64,000 bases of DNA from Verrucosispora sp. WMMD573. Lineage in GTDB: Bacteria; Actinomycetota; Actinomycetes; Mycobacteriales; Micromonosporaceae. The DNA is taken from contig NZ_CP114901.1 in the NCBI RefSeq assembly GCF_027497175.1, forward strand, positions 1,488,001-1,552,000, read 5' to 3'. Shown piece by piece: positions 56,664-64,000 of this stretch (position 1 is its first letter; each line of letters starts with the position of its first letter). The notes under the pieces are model-generated. The model had not been told where the DNA came from. It worked only from the letters and a program-made list of their open reading frames with translations, and did no database searches. Position numbers and translations under genes: made by a program.

Positions 56664-58151
56664 GTGACCGCAGCGGCCACCCCGGCATCCTCGCCCGCGA
56701 CTGCGGGCGAGCGACCCGGCGTACGCATGGCGCGGTCCCGCCGCAACGCCGAGCTGTCGCTGCTGCTGCTGGCGATGGCGCTGGTCGCCGCGTATTCGGC
56801 GATGGTCGAGGCGAACGTGCTCGACACGGTCACGCCAGGCTTCTGGGTGCCGGCCGCCACGCTCACCGCGGTGTTTCTCGGCATGCACCTGGTGATCCGG
56901 TTTTTGGCACCCTTCGCCGATCCGGCGCTGCTACCGGCGGTCGCGCTGCTCAACGGGCTGGGGGTCGGCTTCCTCCGCCGGCTCGACCTCGCGAACGCGG
57001 CCCCTGAGGAACGGGCCGACCTGGCCATCTTCGCCGGCATCGGCGGTCGGCAGCTCGCCTGGACGCTGATCTCGGTGATGCTGGCCGCCGGGCTGCTGGC
57101 GTTGATGCGCGACCATCGGTCGATCTCCCGGTACGCGTACACCCTGGGTCTGGCCGGCATCGTGCTGGTCATGCTGCCGGCGGTGCTGCCGGCCAGCATC
57201 TCCGAGATCAACGGCGCGAAGCTCTGGGTACGCATCGGCAGCTTCTCGATCCAGCCCGGCGAGTTCGCCAAGCTCGCCCTGCTGGTCTTCTTCGCCTACT
57301 ACCTGGTGCGCAAGCGCGAGGTGTTGTCGCTGGCGAGTCACCGGTTCCTCGGCATCGACTTCCCCCGCGGGCGCGACCTCGGCCCGGTGCTCGTGGTCTG
57401 GGTGATCAGCCTGCTGGTCCTCGTCTTCGAGAAGGACCTGGGCACCTCGCTGCTCTACTTCGGCATGTTCGTGGCCACGGTCTACATCGCCACCGAACGG
57501 GTCAGCTGGCTGCTCATCGGCCTGGTCCTCTTCTTCGGCGGCGCCTACGTCGCGTACGTGCTCGGCGAGGCGGTGGGCGGTCCGTTCGCGAACTTCTACC
57601 TGCGGGCACAGATCTGGCTCGACCCCTTCGCCCAGCCGTACGACGACGGCTACCAGCTGGTGCAGGGGCTGCTCGCGCTCGGCTCCGGCGGGTTGTTCGG
57701 CGCCGGTCCGGGCGGCGGTCAGCCGCTGCTGCTGCCGGAGGTACGGAACGACTTCATCTTCGCCGGTATCGGTGAGGAGATCGGTCTCTTCGGCCTCTCC
57801 GCGCTACTGGTGATCTACCTGCTCATCGTCGAGCGCGGTCTGCGGGCCGCCCTGGCGGTCCGGGACTCGTTCGGCAAGCTGCTCGCCGGTGGCCTGGCCT
57901 TCACCCTCGCGCTCCAGGTCTTCGTGATCGTCGGCGGGATCAGCAAGCTCATCCCGCTCACCGGCCAGACCACGCCGTTCCTCTCCGCCGGCGGCTCCTC
58001 CCTGATGGCGAACTGGCTGCTCATCGCGGTGCTGCTGCGCGTCTCCGACGCCGGCCGCCGGCCGGTCGACGGTGCCGGTGGCAAGGTGACCCGTCCCTCC
58101 GGCCCGCCCGAGCAGCTGCACGGTGCCCCCACGGAGGTGATCAAGCCGTGA
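56664..58151 (+). CDS. rodA: SEDS-family peptidoglycan polymerase RodA (FtsW/RodA)
   Basis: This 495-residue protein has about twelve membrane segments and the SEDS hallmarks: AKLWVRIGSFSIQPGEFAKL, VLVFEKDLGTSLLYFGMFVA, and NDFIFAGIGEEIGLFG. It polymerises lipid II glycan strands together with the adjacent PBP. GAGGAC lies 4 bases before the GTG at 56664; the frame is open farther upstream but overlaps pstP. Its stop overlaps the start of pbpA by four bases (GTGA). Confidence 0.94.
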   Translation: MTAAATPASSPATAGERPGVRMARSRRNAELSLLLLAMALVAAYSAMVEANVLDTVTPGFWVPAATLTAVFLGMHLVIRFLAPFADPALLPAVALLNGLGVGFLRRLDLANAAPEERADLAIFAGIGGRQLAWTLISVMLAAGLLALMRDHRSISRYAYTLGLAGIVLVMLPAVLPASISEINGAKLWVRIGSFSIQPGEFAKLALLVFFAYYLVRKREVLSLASHRFLGIDFPRGRDLGPVLVVWVISLLVLVFEKDLGTSLLYFGMFVATVYIATERVSWLLIGLVLFFGGAYVAYVLGEAVGGPFANFYLRAQIWLDPFAQPYDDGYQLVQGLLALGSGGLFGAGPGGGQPLLLPEVRNDFIFAGIGEEIGLFGLSALLVIYLLIVERGLRAALAVRDSFGKLLAGGLAFTLALQVFVIVGGISKLIPLTGQTTPFLSAGGSSLMANWLLIAVLLRVSDAGRRPVDGAGGKVTRPSGPPEQLHGAPTEVIKP

Positions 58152-59653
58152 ACGCACCCCTGCGTCGGGTCGGTGTCGTCGTCATCGTCCTGTTCGGCCT
58201 GCTCTTCGCCAACCTCAACTGGATTCAGGCGTACAAGGCCGACGAGTACCGCACCAGCGACTACAACGGTCGGGTCCAGGTCGCCAAGTACGACCGCAAG
58301 CGGGGCAACATCGAGGCCGGCGGCACCGCCCTGGCGGTCAGCAAGGAGACCGACGGCGAGCTGAAGTACCTGCGCACCTACCCGGGCGCGGCGAAGTACG
58401 CCCATGTGCTCGGGTACGAGCCGGTGAACGGCTCCGCGACCGGTCTGGAGCGCGCCGAGAACGACTTCCTCGCCGGCACCAGCGACCAGCTCATCGTCAA
58501 CCGGCTGCGGGACATGGTCACCGGCGACACCACCGCCGGCGGCAACGTGCTGCTGACCCTGTCGAAGCGGGCCCAGGACACCGCGTACGACGAGTTGCGT
58601 GGCAACAACGTCGGCGCGACCAAGGGCGCGGCGATCGCCGTCGACCCGGCGACCGGAGCGGTGCAGGCTTTGGTCTCCATTCCCAGCTTCGACCCGAACC
58701 CGCTGGCCAGCCACGACACCGACGAGGCGACCGCCGCGTACAACCGGCTCGAACAGGAGGCGGGACGGCCGCTGCGGAACCGGGCGCTCGGCGAGGTGCT
58801 GCCGCCGGGCTCCACCTTCAAGATCGTGGTGGCCGCGGCCGCGCTGGAGAACGGGATCACGAAGGAGACCGAGATCCCGGCCGGGTCGAGCTACACCCCG
58901 CCCACCTCCGGCGAGCCGATCCGCAACGCCGCGCCGTCGATCTGCCCCGAGTCGCAGGTGACCCTGATGAACGCGGTCACCGAATCGTGCAACACCGGGT
59001 TCGCCAAGCTCGGCGGCCAGCTCGGCCCCGACGTGCTCAAGGAGAAGGCCCGGCAGTTCGGGTTCGAGCAGGAGGACCTGACCGTCGGCCGGCTCGGCGA
59101 GGGCGGCCTGAGCGTGGCGGCCAGCCGGACCGGCAGCATGGAGAACCCGGACGGCGGTCCCGACCCGGCGGCGCTCGCGCAGTCCTCCATCGGGCAGCGT
59201 GACGTGCGGATGACCCCGTTGCAGGGCGCCATGATCGCTGCGGCGGTGGCCAACGGCGGCAGCCAGATGCGGCCGTACCTGGTGCGTCAGCTGCTGGCAC
59301 CGGACCGCACCACCGTCTACGACACCGCCAACCCGCGCGAGCTGCGCCGGCCGGTGAGCGGTCAGGTCGCCGCCGACCTGCGGGACATGATGGTAAGCGT
59401 GGTGGAGAACGGCACCGGCCGGAACTCCCGGATCAACGGCTACACCGTCGGCGGCAAGACCGGTACCGCCCAGTCCGCACCGGACCGCCCCGACCACGGT
59501 TGGTTCATCGGCTTCGTCCTCGACTCCGAGGGCAAGCCGATCTCCGCCGTCTGCGTCGTCCTGGAGGAGGCCGGCAACGGCGGCAGCGCCGAGGCCGCCC
59601 GGATCGCCGGTCAGATCATGCGGGCCGCCATCGCCGAGCCCGGGGGGCGCTGA
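58148..59653 (+). CDS. pbpA: Penicillin-binding protein PbpA (class B transpeptidase)
   Basis: This 501-residue protein has an N-terminal membrane anchor (VGVVVIVLFGLLFANLNWIQ), a dimerisation region, and a transpeptidase domain with the serine motif PPGSTFKIVV (Ser near 221), SCN (near 280) and KTGTAQ (near 437). Class B PBPs cross-link peptidoglycan and pair with SEDS proteins; rodA precedes with a 4-base overlap. Its position before pknA is as in mycobacteria. Confidence 0.95.
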   Translation: MNAPLRRVGVVVIVLFGLLFANLNWIQAYKADEYRTSDYNGRVQVAKYDRKRGNIEAGGTALAVSKETDGELKYLRTYPGAAKYAHVLGYEPVNGSATGLERAENDFLAGTSDQLIVNRLRDMVTGDTTAGGNVLLTLSKRAQDTAYDELRGNNVGATKGAAIAVDPATGAVQALVSIPSFDPNPLASHDTDEATAAYNRLEQEAGRPLRNRALGEVLPPGSTFKIVVAAAALENGITKETEIPAGSSYTPPTSGEPIRNAAPSICPESQVTLMNAVTESCNTGFAKLGGQLGPDVLKEKARQFGFEQEDLTVGRLGEGGLSVAASRTGSMENPDGGPDPAALAQSSIGQRDVRMTPLQGAMIAAAVANGGSQMRPYLVRQLLAPDRTTVYDTANPRELRRPVSGQVAADLRDMMVSVVENGTGRNSRINGYTVGGKTGTAQSAPDRPDHGWFIGFVLDSEGKPISAVCVVLEEAGNGGSAEAARIAGQIMRAAIAEPGGR

Positions 59654-59654
59654 C

Positions 59655-61031
59655 ATGCTCAGTCCCGGTGTGCAGCTCGGTAACCGTTACCGCCTCGACG
59701 AGCGGATCGCCAGCGGCGGCATGGGTGACGTCTGGCGCGGCACCGACCAGGTGCTCGGTCGTACGGTGGCGGTGAAGAGCCTGCTCCCGGCGTTGCTGGA
59801 CGAGGCTGGGTTCGCCGAGCGGTTCCGCGGCGAGGCCCGCACCATGGCCACGATCAACCACCCGGGCGTGGTCGACGTCTACGACTTCGGCAACGACCAG
59901 CACATCGCCTTCCTGGTGATGGAGTACGTGGAGGGTGACCCCCTCTCGGCCACGCTGAGCCGGGTCGGCCGGCTCACCCCGGCGCGGACCATGGCGCTTG
60001 TCGCCCAGGCGGCGGACGCGCTGCACGCCGCCCACGTGAAGGGCATCGTGCACCGGGACGTGAAGCCCGGCAACCTGCTGGTCCGCCCCAACGGCACGCT
60101 GGTGCTCACCGACTTCGGCATCGCCCGGTCGGACCTGGTCGGGCAGCTCACCGCGGCCGGCTCGGTGCTCGGCACCGCCTCGTACATCTCCCCGGAGCAG
60201 GCCACCGGTCAGGTCGCCACCCCCGCCTCCGACGTCTACGCGCTCGGCGTGGTCGCCTACCAGTGCCTCGCCGGACGGCGGCCGTTCGAGGGTGACAACC
60301 CCCTCGACATCGCGATGCGGCACGTCCGGGAGACGCCCCGACCACTGCCCTCCGACATTCCGCCCCAGGTCCGCGCGCTTGTCGAGCGGGCATTGGCGAA
60401 GGACCCGAAGGATCGTTGGCCGAGCGCCGCCGCACTGGCCGGTGTGGCGCGGCAGTTGAAGACCGCGCTGTCCCGGCAGGCCCGAGCCGGTGGGCAGGCC
60501 GCGCCGATCTCTGCCGCGCCGGCCTCGCCGGCACCGGGCCGCGCGCAGGTTCCGCAGCCACCGCGTCCGGTCGCGGCCCCGCACTCCCCGGCTCCGGCGC
60601 ACCCGCCGGCCGTCGGGCACCGACCGCCGCCGGCTCATCCGCAGGCCCGTCCGCCGGTGGCCCCGCACCGTCCCACAGCGGTGGCGCCGGCCGCCGCTGG
60701 CTACCCGCGTGGCGCGGCCACGGTTCCGCCCGGGTACGCTCCGCAGCCCGGACCGCCACGCCCGGTGCCCCGACGGTCACGATCCGGGATGGTCTTCCTG
60801 GCCATCATGTTGGGCGCACTGGTCCTCATCTGCTCCGGCGTGATTTCCTACCAACTACGGAACAACCTCGGCGCGGGCACGCCGGGCGGTGCTTCCGTGC
60901 CAACGGTGACGTCCGACGCGCTGCGGCCTGACGGGCGAGACGATCTGGTCGATACGGCGTACCGTCGACTGGATCAGCCCCGAATGGGCGGCGACGTGAC
61001 GACGACGAGCGAAGGACGACAGACGCGATGA
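59655..61031 (+). CDS. pknA: Ser/Thr protein kinase PknA
   Basis: This 458-residue kinase shows the glycine loop ASGGMGDVW, the catalytic Lys in TVAVKSL (near 41), catalytic loop GIVHRDVKPGNLL (near 135), DFGIARS (near 155) and the P+1 region GTASYISPEQATG. A long Pro/Ala-rich segment (270-375) precedes one membrane segment (GMVFLAIMLGALVLICSG, near 380-400), with a short external tail and no PASTA domain. In mycobacteria it phosphorylates division and wall-growth proteins. It starts one base after the pbpA stop and overlaps pknB by four bases (ATGA). Confidence 0.93.
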   Translation: MLSPGVQLGNRYRLDERIASGGMGDVWRGTDQVLGRTVAVKSLLPALLDEAGFAERFRGEARTMATINHPGVVDVYDFGNDQHIAFLVMEYVEGDPLSATLSRVGRLTPARTMALVAQAADALHAAHVKGIVHRDVKPGNLLVRPNGTLVLTDFGIARSDLVGQLTAAGSVLGTASYISPEQATGQVATPASDVYALGVVAYQCLAGRRPFEGDNPLDIAMRHVRETPRPLPSDIPPQVRALVERALAKDPKDRWPSAAALAGVARQLKTALSRQARAGGQAAPISAAPASPAPGRAQVPQPPRPVAAPHSPAPAHPPAVGHRPPPAHPQARPPVAPHRPTAVAPAAAGYPRGAATVPPGYAPQPGPPRPVPRRSRSGMVFLAIMLGALVLICSGVISYQLRNNLGAGTPGGASVPTVTSDALRPDGRDDLVDTAYRRLDQPRMGGDVTTTSEGRQTR

Positions 61032-62854
61032 CAGCGCAGGCCCGCCTGCTCGGTGGCAGGTACCAGGTCGGCGAGCTGCTCGGGTACGGCGGCATGGCCG
61101 AGGTGCATCGCGGCCGTGACCTGCGGCTCGGTCGGGACGTCGCGATCAAGATGCTCCGCGCCGACCTGGCCCGCGACGCCACCTTCCAGATGCGTTTCCG
61201 GCGGGAGGCGCAGAACGCCGCCTCGCTCAACCATCCGGCCATCGTCGCCGTCTATGACACCGGCGAGGAGCAGGCGCCGACCGGCGAGACGCTGCCGTTC
61301 ATCGTGATGGAGTTCGTGAACGGGCGCACGCTGAAGGAGGTGCTCGGCGCCGAGGGCCGGTTGCAGCCCCGGCGGGCGCTGGAGATCTCCGCCGACATCT
61401 GCGCCGCGCTGGACTTCAGCCACCGGCACGGCATCATCCACCGCGACATCAAGCCGGGCAACGTGATGCTCACCCAGACCGGCCAGGTCAAGGTGATGGA
61501 CTTCGGCATCGCCCGCGCGTTGGCCAGCGGCGCCACCACGATGACGCAGACCAGCGCGGTCATCGGCACCGCACAGTACCTCTCCCCGGAACAGGCGCGC
61601 GGCGAGGCGGTCGACGCCCGTTCCGATGTGTACGCCGCCGGCTGCGTGCTCTTCGAGCTGCTCTGTGGGCATCCGCCGTTCGTCGGCGACAGCCCGGTGA
61701 GCGTCGCGTACCAGCACGTGCGGGAGGCTCCGCCGACCCCGAGCGATCTCAACCCGGACGTCAACCCGGCGGTCGACGCGATCGTGCTCAAGGCACTGTC
61801 GAAGAACCCGTTGAACCGCTACCAGAGCGCCGGGGAGATGCGGGCGGATCTGCTCCGCGCGGCAGCCGGTCGGCCGGTGCTGGCGACCCCGGTGATGCGC
61901 GAGGACGAGACCGTGGCGATGGCCGCGGCCGGCCACCCCGGCTACCCGACGGCAGGCGCGACGCAGACCCGGCAGATCCCCGCCCGGGTCGGTGATCCGC
62001 GTCAGCGCAAGGCGTCGTCCTGGCTGATCGCCACGTTCGCCGCGCTCGGCGTGCTCGCGGTGATCGCCCTGGTCGCCGCCCTACTGCTGAACCAGCGCGA
62101 CGACGAGCCCCAGGACGTCGCGGTGCCGACGGTCACCGGGTTGAGTAAGGACGACGCGTTCGCCCAGATTGACCGGGACGGCTTCGTGCCGGCGCTCGGC
62201 GAGCCGGAGTTCACCTCCGACTGCAAGGAGGGGACGGTCACCAGCCAGTCCCCACCCCCCGGCGAGCGGGCGGAACCGAACAGCACGGTGACCGTAAACA
62301 TCTGCGGCGGCAAGCCCGAGGTGGAAATCCCGCGCGGCCTCGTCGGCAGCACGCAGGAGGCCGCCCAGACGCAGCTTGAGAACCTCAAACTCGAGGTGAA
62401 GATCGAGGAGGCGAACAACGCGGCGTCCGAGGGGCAGGTGTTGAAGGTCGACCCGCCCTCGGGTGAGAAGGTCGCGGAGGGCACCGTGGTCACCCTCACC
62501 GTGTCGAAGGGCAACGTGGCGACGGTGCCATCGGTGGTCGGCCTGTCCAAGGCGGAGGCGGAGCGGACCCTGGAACGCGCCGGCTTCGACGTCGACACCG
62601 AGCTGGGTCCGGAGCGCCCTGCGGATGAGGCCGGGCGGGTGGTCGACCAGAGCCCGAACGCCAACGCCGAGCGCACCAAGGGCAGCACGGTGAAGATCAT
62701 CGTGTCGGTGCCGGAGCCGGAGGAGGACCCGGACCCGCCGACCCAGAGCCCGCCGACCACCGGTGCTCCCACCACGCCCCCGCCGGACGATGACGACGAG
62801 GGTGGTGGCGGCGGGCTCCTGCCCTCCTTCTCTCCGTTCCGTCTCGGGGAGTGA
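61028..62854 (+). CDS. pknB: PASTA-domain Ser/Thr protein kinase PknB
   Basis: This 608-residue kinase has the catalytic Lys in DVAIKML (near 41), the loop GIIHRDIKPGNVML (near 140), DFGIARALASG and GTAQYLSPEQARG. Activation-loop threonines lie in TTMTQTSAVIG. A membrane segment (near 332-355) precedes three PASTA repeats: VPTVTGLSKDDAFAQ, a second with GLVGSTQEAAQTQLEN, and VPSVVGLSKAEAERTLE. PknB senses muropeptides and controls wall growth and FhaB/PstP. Mycobacterial PknB has four PASTA repeats; only three are visible here, and a stray PASTA remnant lies downstream at 63609. An acidic Asp/Glu/Gly tail ends the protein. Confidence 0.95.
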   Translation: MTAQARLLGGRYQVGELLGYGGMAEVHRGRDLRLGRDVAIKMLRADLARDATFQMRFRREAQNAASLNHPAIVAVYDTGEEQAPTGETLPFIVMEFVNGRTLKEVLGAEGRLQPRRALEISADICAALDFSHRHGIIHRDIKPGNVMLTQTGQVKVMDFGIARALASGATTMTQTSAVIGTAQYLSPEQARGEAVDARSDVYAAGCVLFELLCGHPPFVGDSPVSVAYQHVREAPPTPSDLNPDVNPAVDAIVLKALSKNPLNRYQSAGEMRADLLRAAAGRPVLATPVMREDETVAMAAAGHPGYPTAGATQTRQIPARVGDPRQRKASSWLIATFAALGVLAVIALVAALLLNQRDDEPQDVAVPTVTGLSKDDAFAQIDRDGFVPALGEPEFTSDCKEGTVTSQSPPPGERAEPNSTVTVNICGGKPEVEIPRGLVGSTQEAAQTQLENLKLEVKIEEANNAASEGQVLKVDPPSGEKVAEGTVVTLTVSKGNVATVPSVVGLSKAEAERTLERAGFDVDTELGPERPADEAGRVVDQSPNANAERTKGSTVKIIVSVPEPEEDPDPPTQSPPTTGAPTTPPPDDDDEGGGGGLLPSFSPFRLGE

Positions 62855-63549
62855 CGCCGCCGGCCCCTCCGGTCGACCTGGTGAAGCGCCAGCGGCGACG
62901 GCTACTCCGGCTGGCCGTGCCGGTCGTGATCGCGCTGCTGCTGGCGGTCAGCCTGCCCTGGCTGTGGACGACAGTCGGTGCGCGCGGCCACGTCCACCCG
63001 GCGGCGCAGGCTCCGACCGCCGACGTGGTGATCGTCCTCGGTACCGCCGTGACGGAGGACGGCCGACAACCGGGGGTCCGGCTCGCCGGCCGCCTGGAGA
63101 CCGCAGCCGAGCTTGTACGCAGCGGTAAGGCCCGGGTGGTCCTCGTGTCCGGCGACGGTGCGGGCGAGTCCGGCGACGAGCCGGCGATCATGGCCGCCCA
63201 CCTGACCGAGCAACTCGGTGTCGATCCGCAGCGCGTCGTCGCCGACCCGCACGGGCTGGATACGTACGACAGCTGCCTGCGGGCCCGCGAGGTGTACGGG
63301 ATCGAGCGTGCCCTCATCGTCACCCAGTCGTATCACCTGTCCCGGGCGGTGACGCTGTGCCGGCACGTCGGCATCGACGCCGACGGGGCGACCGCCCGCT
63401 GCTCCGGCTGCGGCACCGGCCTGTTGGTGCGCAAGGCGGCTCGGGACTATCTGGCCAGCGGCAAGGCGGCCTGGGACGTCATCCGCGACCGGCCACCGGC
63501 CGTCACCTCACCCGCCGACCCCGCCATTTCCGACGCCCTGGCCCGCTGA
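62851..63549 (+). CDS. YdcF/SanA-family (DUF218) membrane-associated protein
   Basis: This 232-residue protein has one N-terminal membrane segment (LAVPVVIALLLAVSLPWLW) and a DUF218 domain (VVIVLGTAVTEDGRQPGVRL, ARVVLVSGDGAGESGDEPAI, CLRAREVYGIERALIVTQSY, HLSRAVTLCRHVGIDADG). It is similar to SanA, linked to envelope barrier function. The GTG start overlaps the pknB stop by four bases (GTGA), so it is part of the cell-wall operon. Confidence 0.88.
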   Translation: MTPPAPPVDLVKRQRRRLLRLAVPVVIALLLAVSLPWLWTTVGARGHVHPAAQAPTADVVIVLGTAVTEDGRQPGVRLAGRLETAAELVRSGKARVVLVSGDGAGESGDEPAIMAAHLTEQLGVDPQRVVADPHGLDTYDSCLRAREVYGIERALIVTQSYHLSRAVTLCRHVGIDADGATARCSGCGTGLLVRKAARDYLASGKAAWDVIRDRPPAVTSPADPAISDALAR

Positions 63550-63608
63550 CCGCCCTGCGGCTCGGTCCGATCCGATGACGTCGGTGGGTGTTCTGGTGGT
63601 GACGCTCG

Positions 63609-63705
63609 GGCTTCGAGGTCTCGACCGATCCCGGTCCGGAGGTACCCGCCGACCACCGGGGAGGTGGTCGACCAGGCCGGCACGACGAAGGCGAACCTGA
63701 CTCTC
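63609..63705 (+). pseudogene. Decayed PASTA-domain fragment
   Basis: Reading GFEVSTDPGPEVPADHR and then, one base shifted from 63661, EVVDQAGTTKANLTL, gives a partial PASTA repeat like the third repeat of PknB (GFDVDTELGPERPADEAG, RVVDQSPNANAE). It has a frameshift and no start or membrane anchor. It is followed at once by the end of the converging trpG/pabA gene. Confidence 0.5.
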
Positions 63706-64000
63706 AGGCGGTGGCGAAGGCGGCGCGGCGGCGGGCGTCGACCTCGGCGGCGAGTTCCGGGGCCCGTTCCAGTGCCTCGGGATGGCCGCAGGCGGCGAGC
63801 CAGTTGGCAAGCATCAGGTGGCCGCCCTCGGTGAGCACCGACTCGGGATGGAACTGGACGCCCTCGACCGGCAGGGTGCGGTGCCGCATCGCCATCACGA
63901 TCCCGGAGGCCGTCCAGCCGGTCACCTCCAGCTCGGCCGGCAGGGTTTCCCGCAGCACGGCGAGGGAGTGGTAGCGGGTCGCCGTGAACGGGTCGGGCAG
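63704..64000 (-). CDS. trpG: Anthranilate/aminodeoxychorismate synthase glutaminase (TrpG/PabA), N-terminus beyond the window
   Basis: The 98 C-terminal residues of a class I glutamine amidotransferase are present: RYHSLAVLRETLPAELEVTG, then VEGVQFHPESVLTEGGHLM with the catalytic His and Glu. The frame continues past the window end. The gene lies next to pknB, as trpG does in mycobacteria, transcribed towards it. It supplies ammonia for anthranilate or p-aminobenzoate synthesis; which of the two cannot be told from this part. Confidence 0.88.
   Translation of the reverse strand: MPDPFTATRYHSLAVLRETLPAELEVTGWTASGIVMAMRHRTLPVEGVQFHPESVLTEGGHLMLANWLAACGHPEALERAPELAAEVDARRRAAFATA

Noticed and set aside
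57815..59656. Minus-strand open frame opposite rodA/pbpA (613 codons)
   Set aside because: It lies within two certain genes and shows shadow-type composition.

Overview
The window is high-GC DNA from an actinomycete, very probably a Micromonosporaceae member (Micromonospora/Salinispora type). The evidence is the gyrB-gyrA block with a mycobacterial-type GyrA intein, a DUF3566 gene, tRNA-Ile / DLW-39 / tRNA-Ala, frequent GTG starts, XRE-DUF5753/DUF397 gene pairs, and the complete fhaA-fhaB-pstP-rodA-pbpA-pknA-pknB cell-growth cluster. Both the gyrase and the pkn block normally lie close to the chromosomal origin, and a near-consensus parS site and a cluster of DnaA boxes agree with an origin-proximal position.

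Layout. 0-8.5 kb: the end of a hypothetical gene, gyrB, DnaA boxes, gyrA (419-residue intein with endonuclease domain), DUF3566 gene, two tRNAs and a DLW-39 micro-gene. 8.7-22 kb: Sua5, a CtpI-like double P-type ATPase, MFS and GAP membrane proteins, an NmrA-like protein, a YbaK-like deacylase, then (minus strand) DsbA-like, SufE, CBS and ProS proteins. A parS site sits in the terminator between the converging deacylase and DsbA-like genes. 22-28 kb: an alpha/beta hydrolase, an XRE/DUF397 pair, an SGNH hydrolase, a decayed sigma-factor/propeller locus and a thiosulfate sulfurtransferase. 28-36.4 kb: a TetR/flavin monooxygenase divergent pair with a long palindromic operator, then a leucine/branched-chain acyl-CoA degradation cluster (TetR, biotin carboxylase, HMG-CoA lyase, carboxyltransferase, acyl-CoA dehydrogenase).

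36.5-49 kb: an XRE-NB-ARC regulator, a MarR/YceI pair, a glutamate-cysteine ligase homologue, several membrane proteins, two orphan PASTA proteins and a second XRE/DUF397 pair. 49.6-53.6 kb: a secreted subtilisin-like protease, a WecG/TagA glycosyltransferase coupled to a sugar-nucleotide epimerase, and tRNA-Leu. 53.9-63.5 kb: the Ser/Thr kinase-phosphatase-FHA-SEDS-PBP cluster, translationally coupled by several 4-base overlaps, followed by a YdcF-like gene, a PASTA remnant and the end of a trpG/pabA gene.

Most of the window is conserved core genome and I see no complete unknown multi-gene system, phage or CRISPR array. The most unusual items are a dispersed family of long intergenic palindromes between 25.9 and 33.6 kb, the parS-in-terminator arrangement, exon codon usage next to the intein that suggests a co-conversion tract, and several decaying genes.
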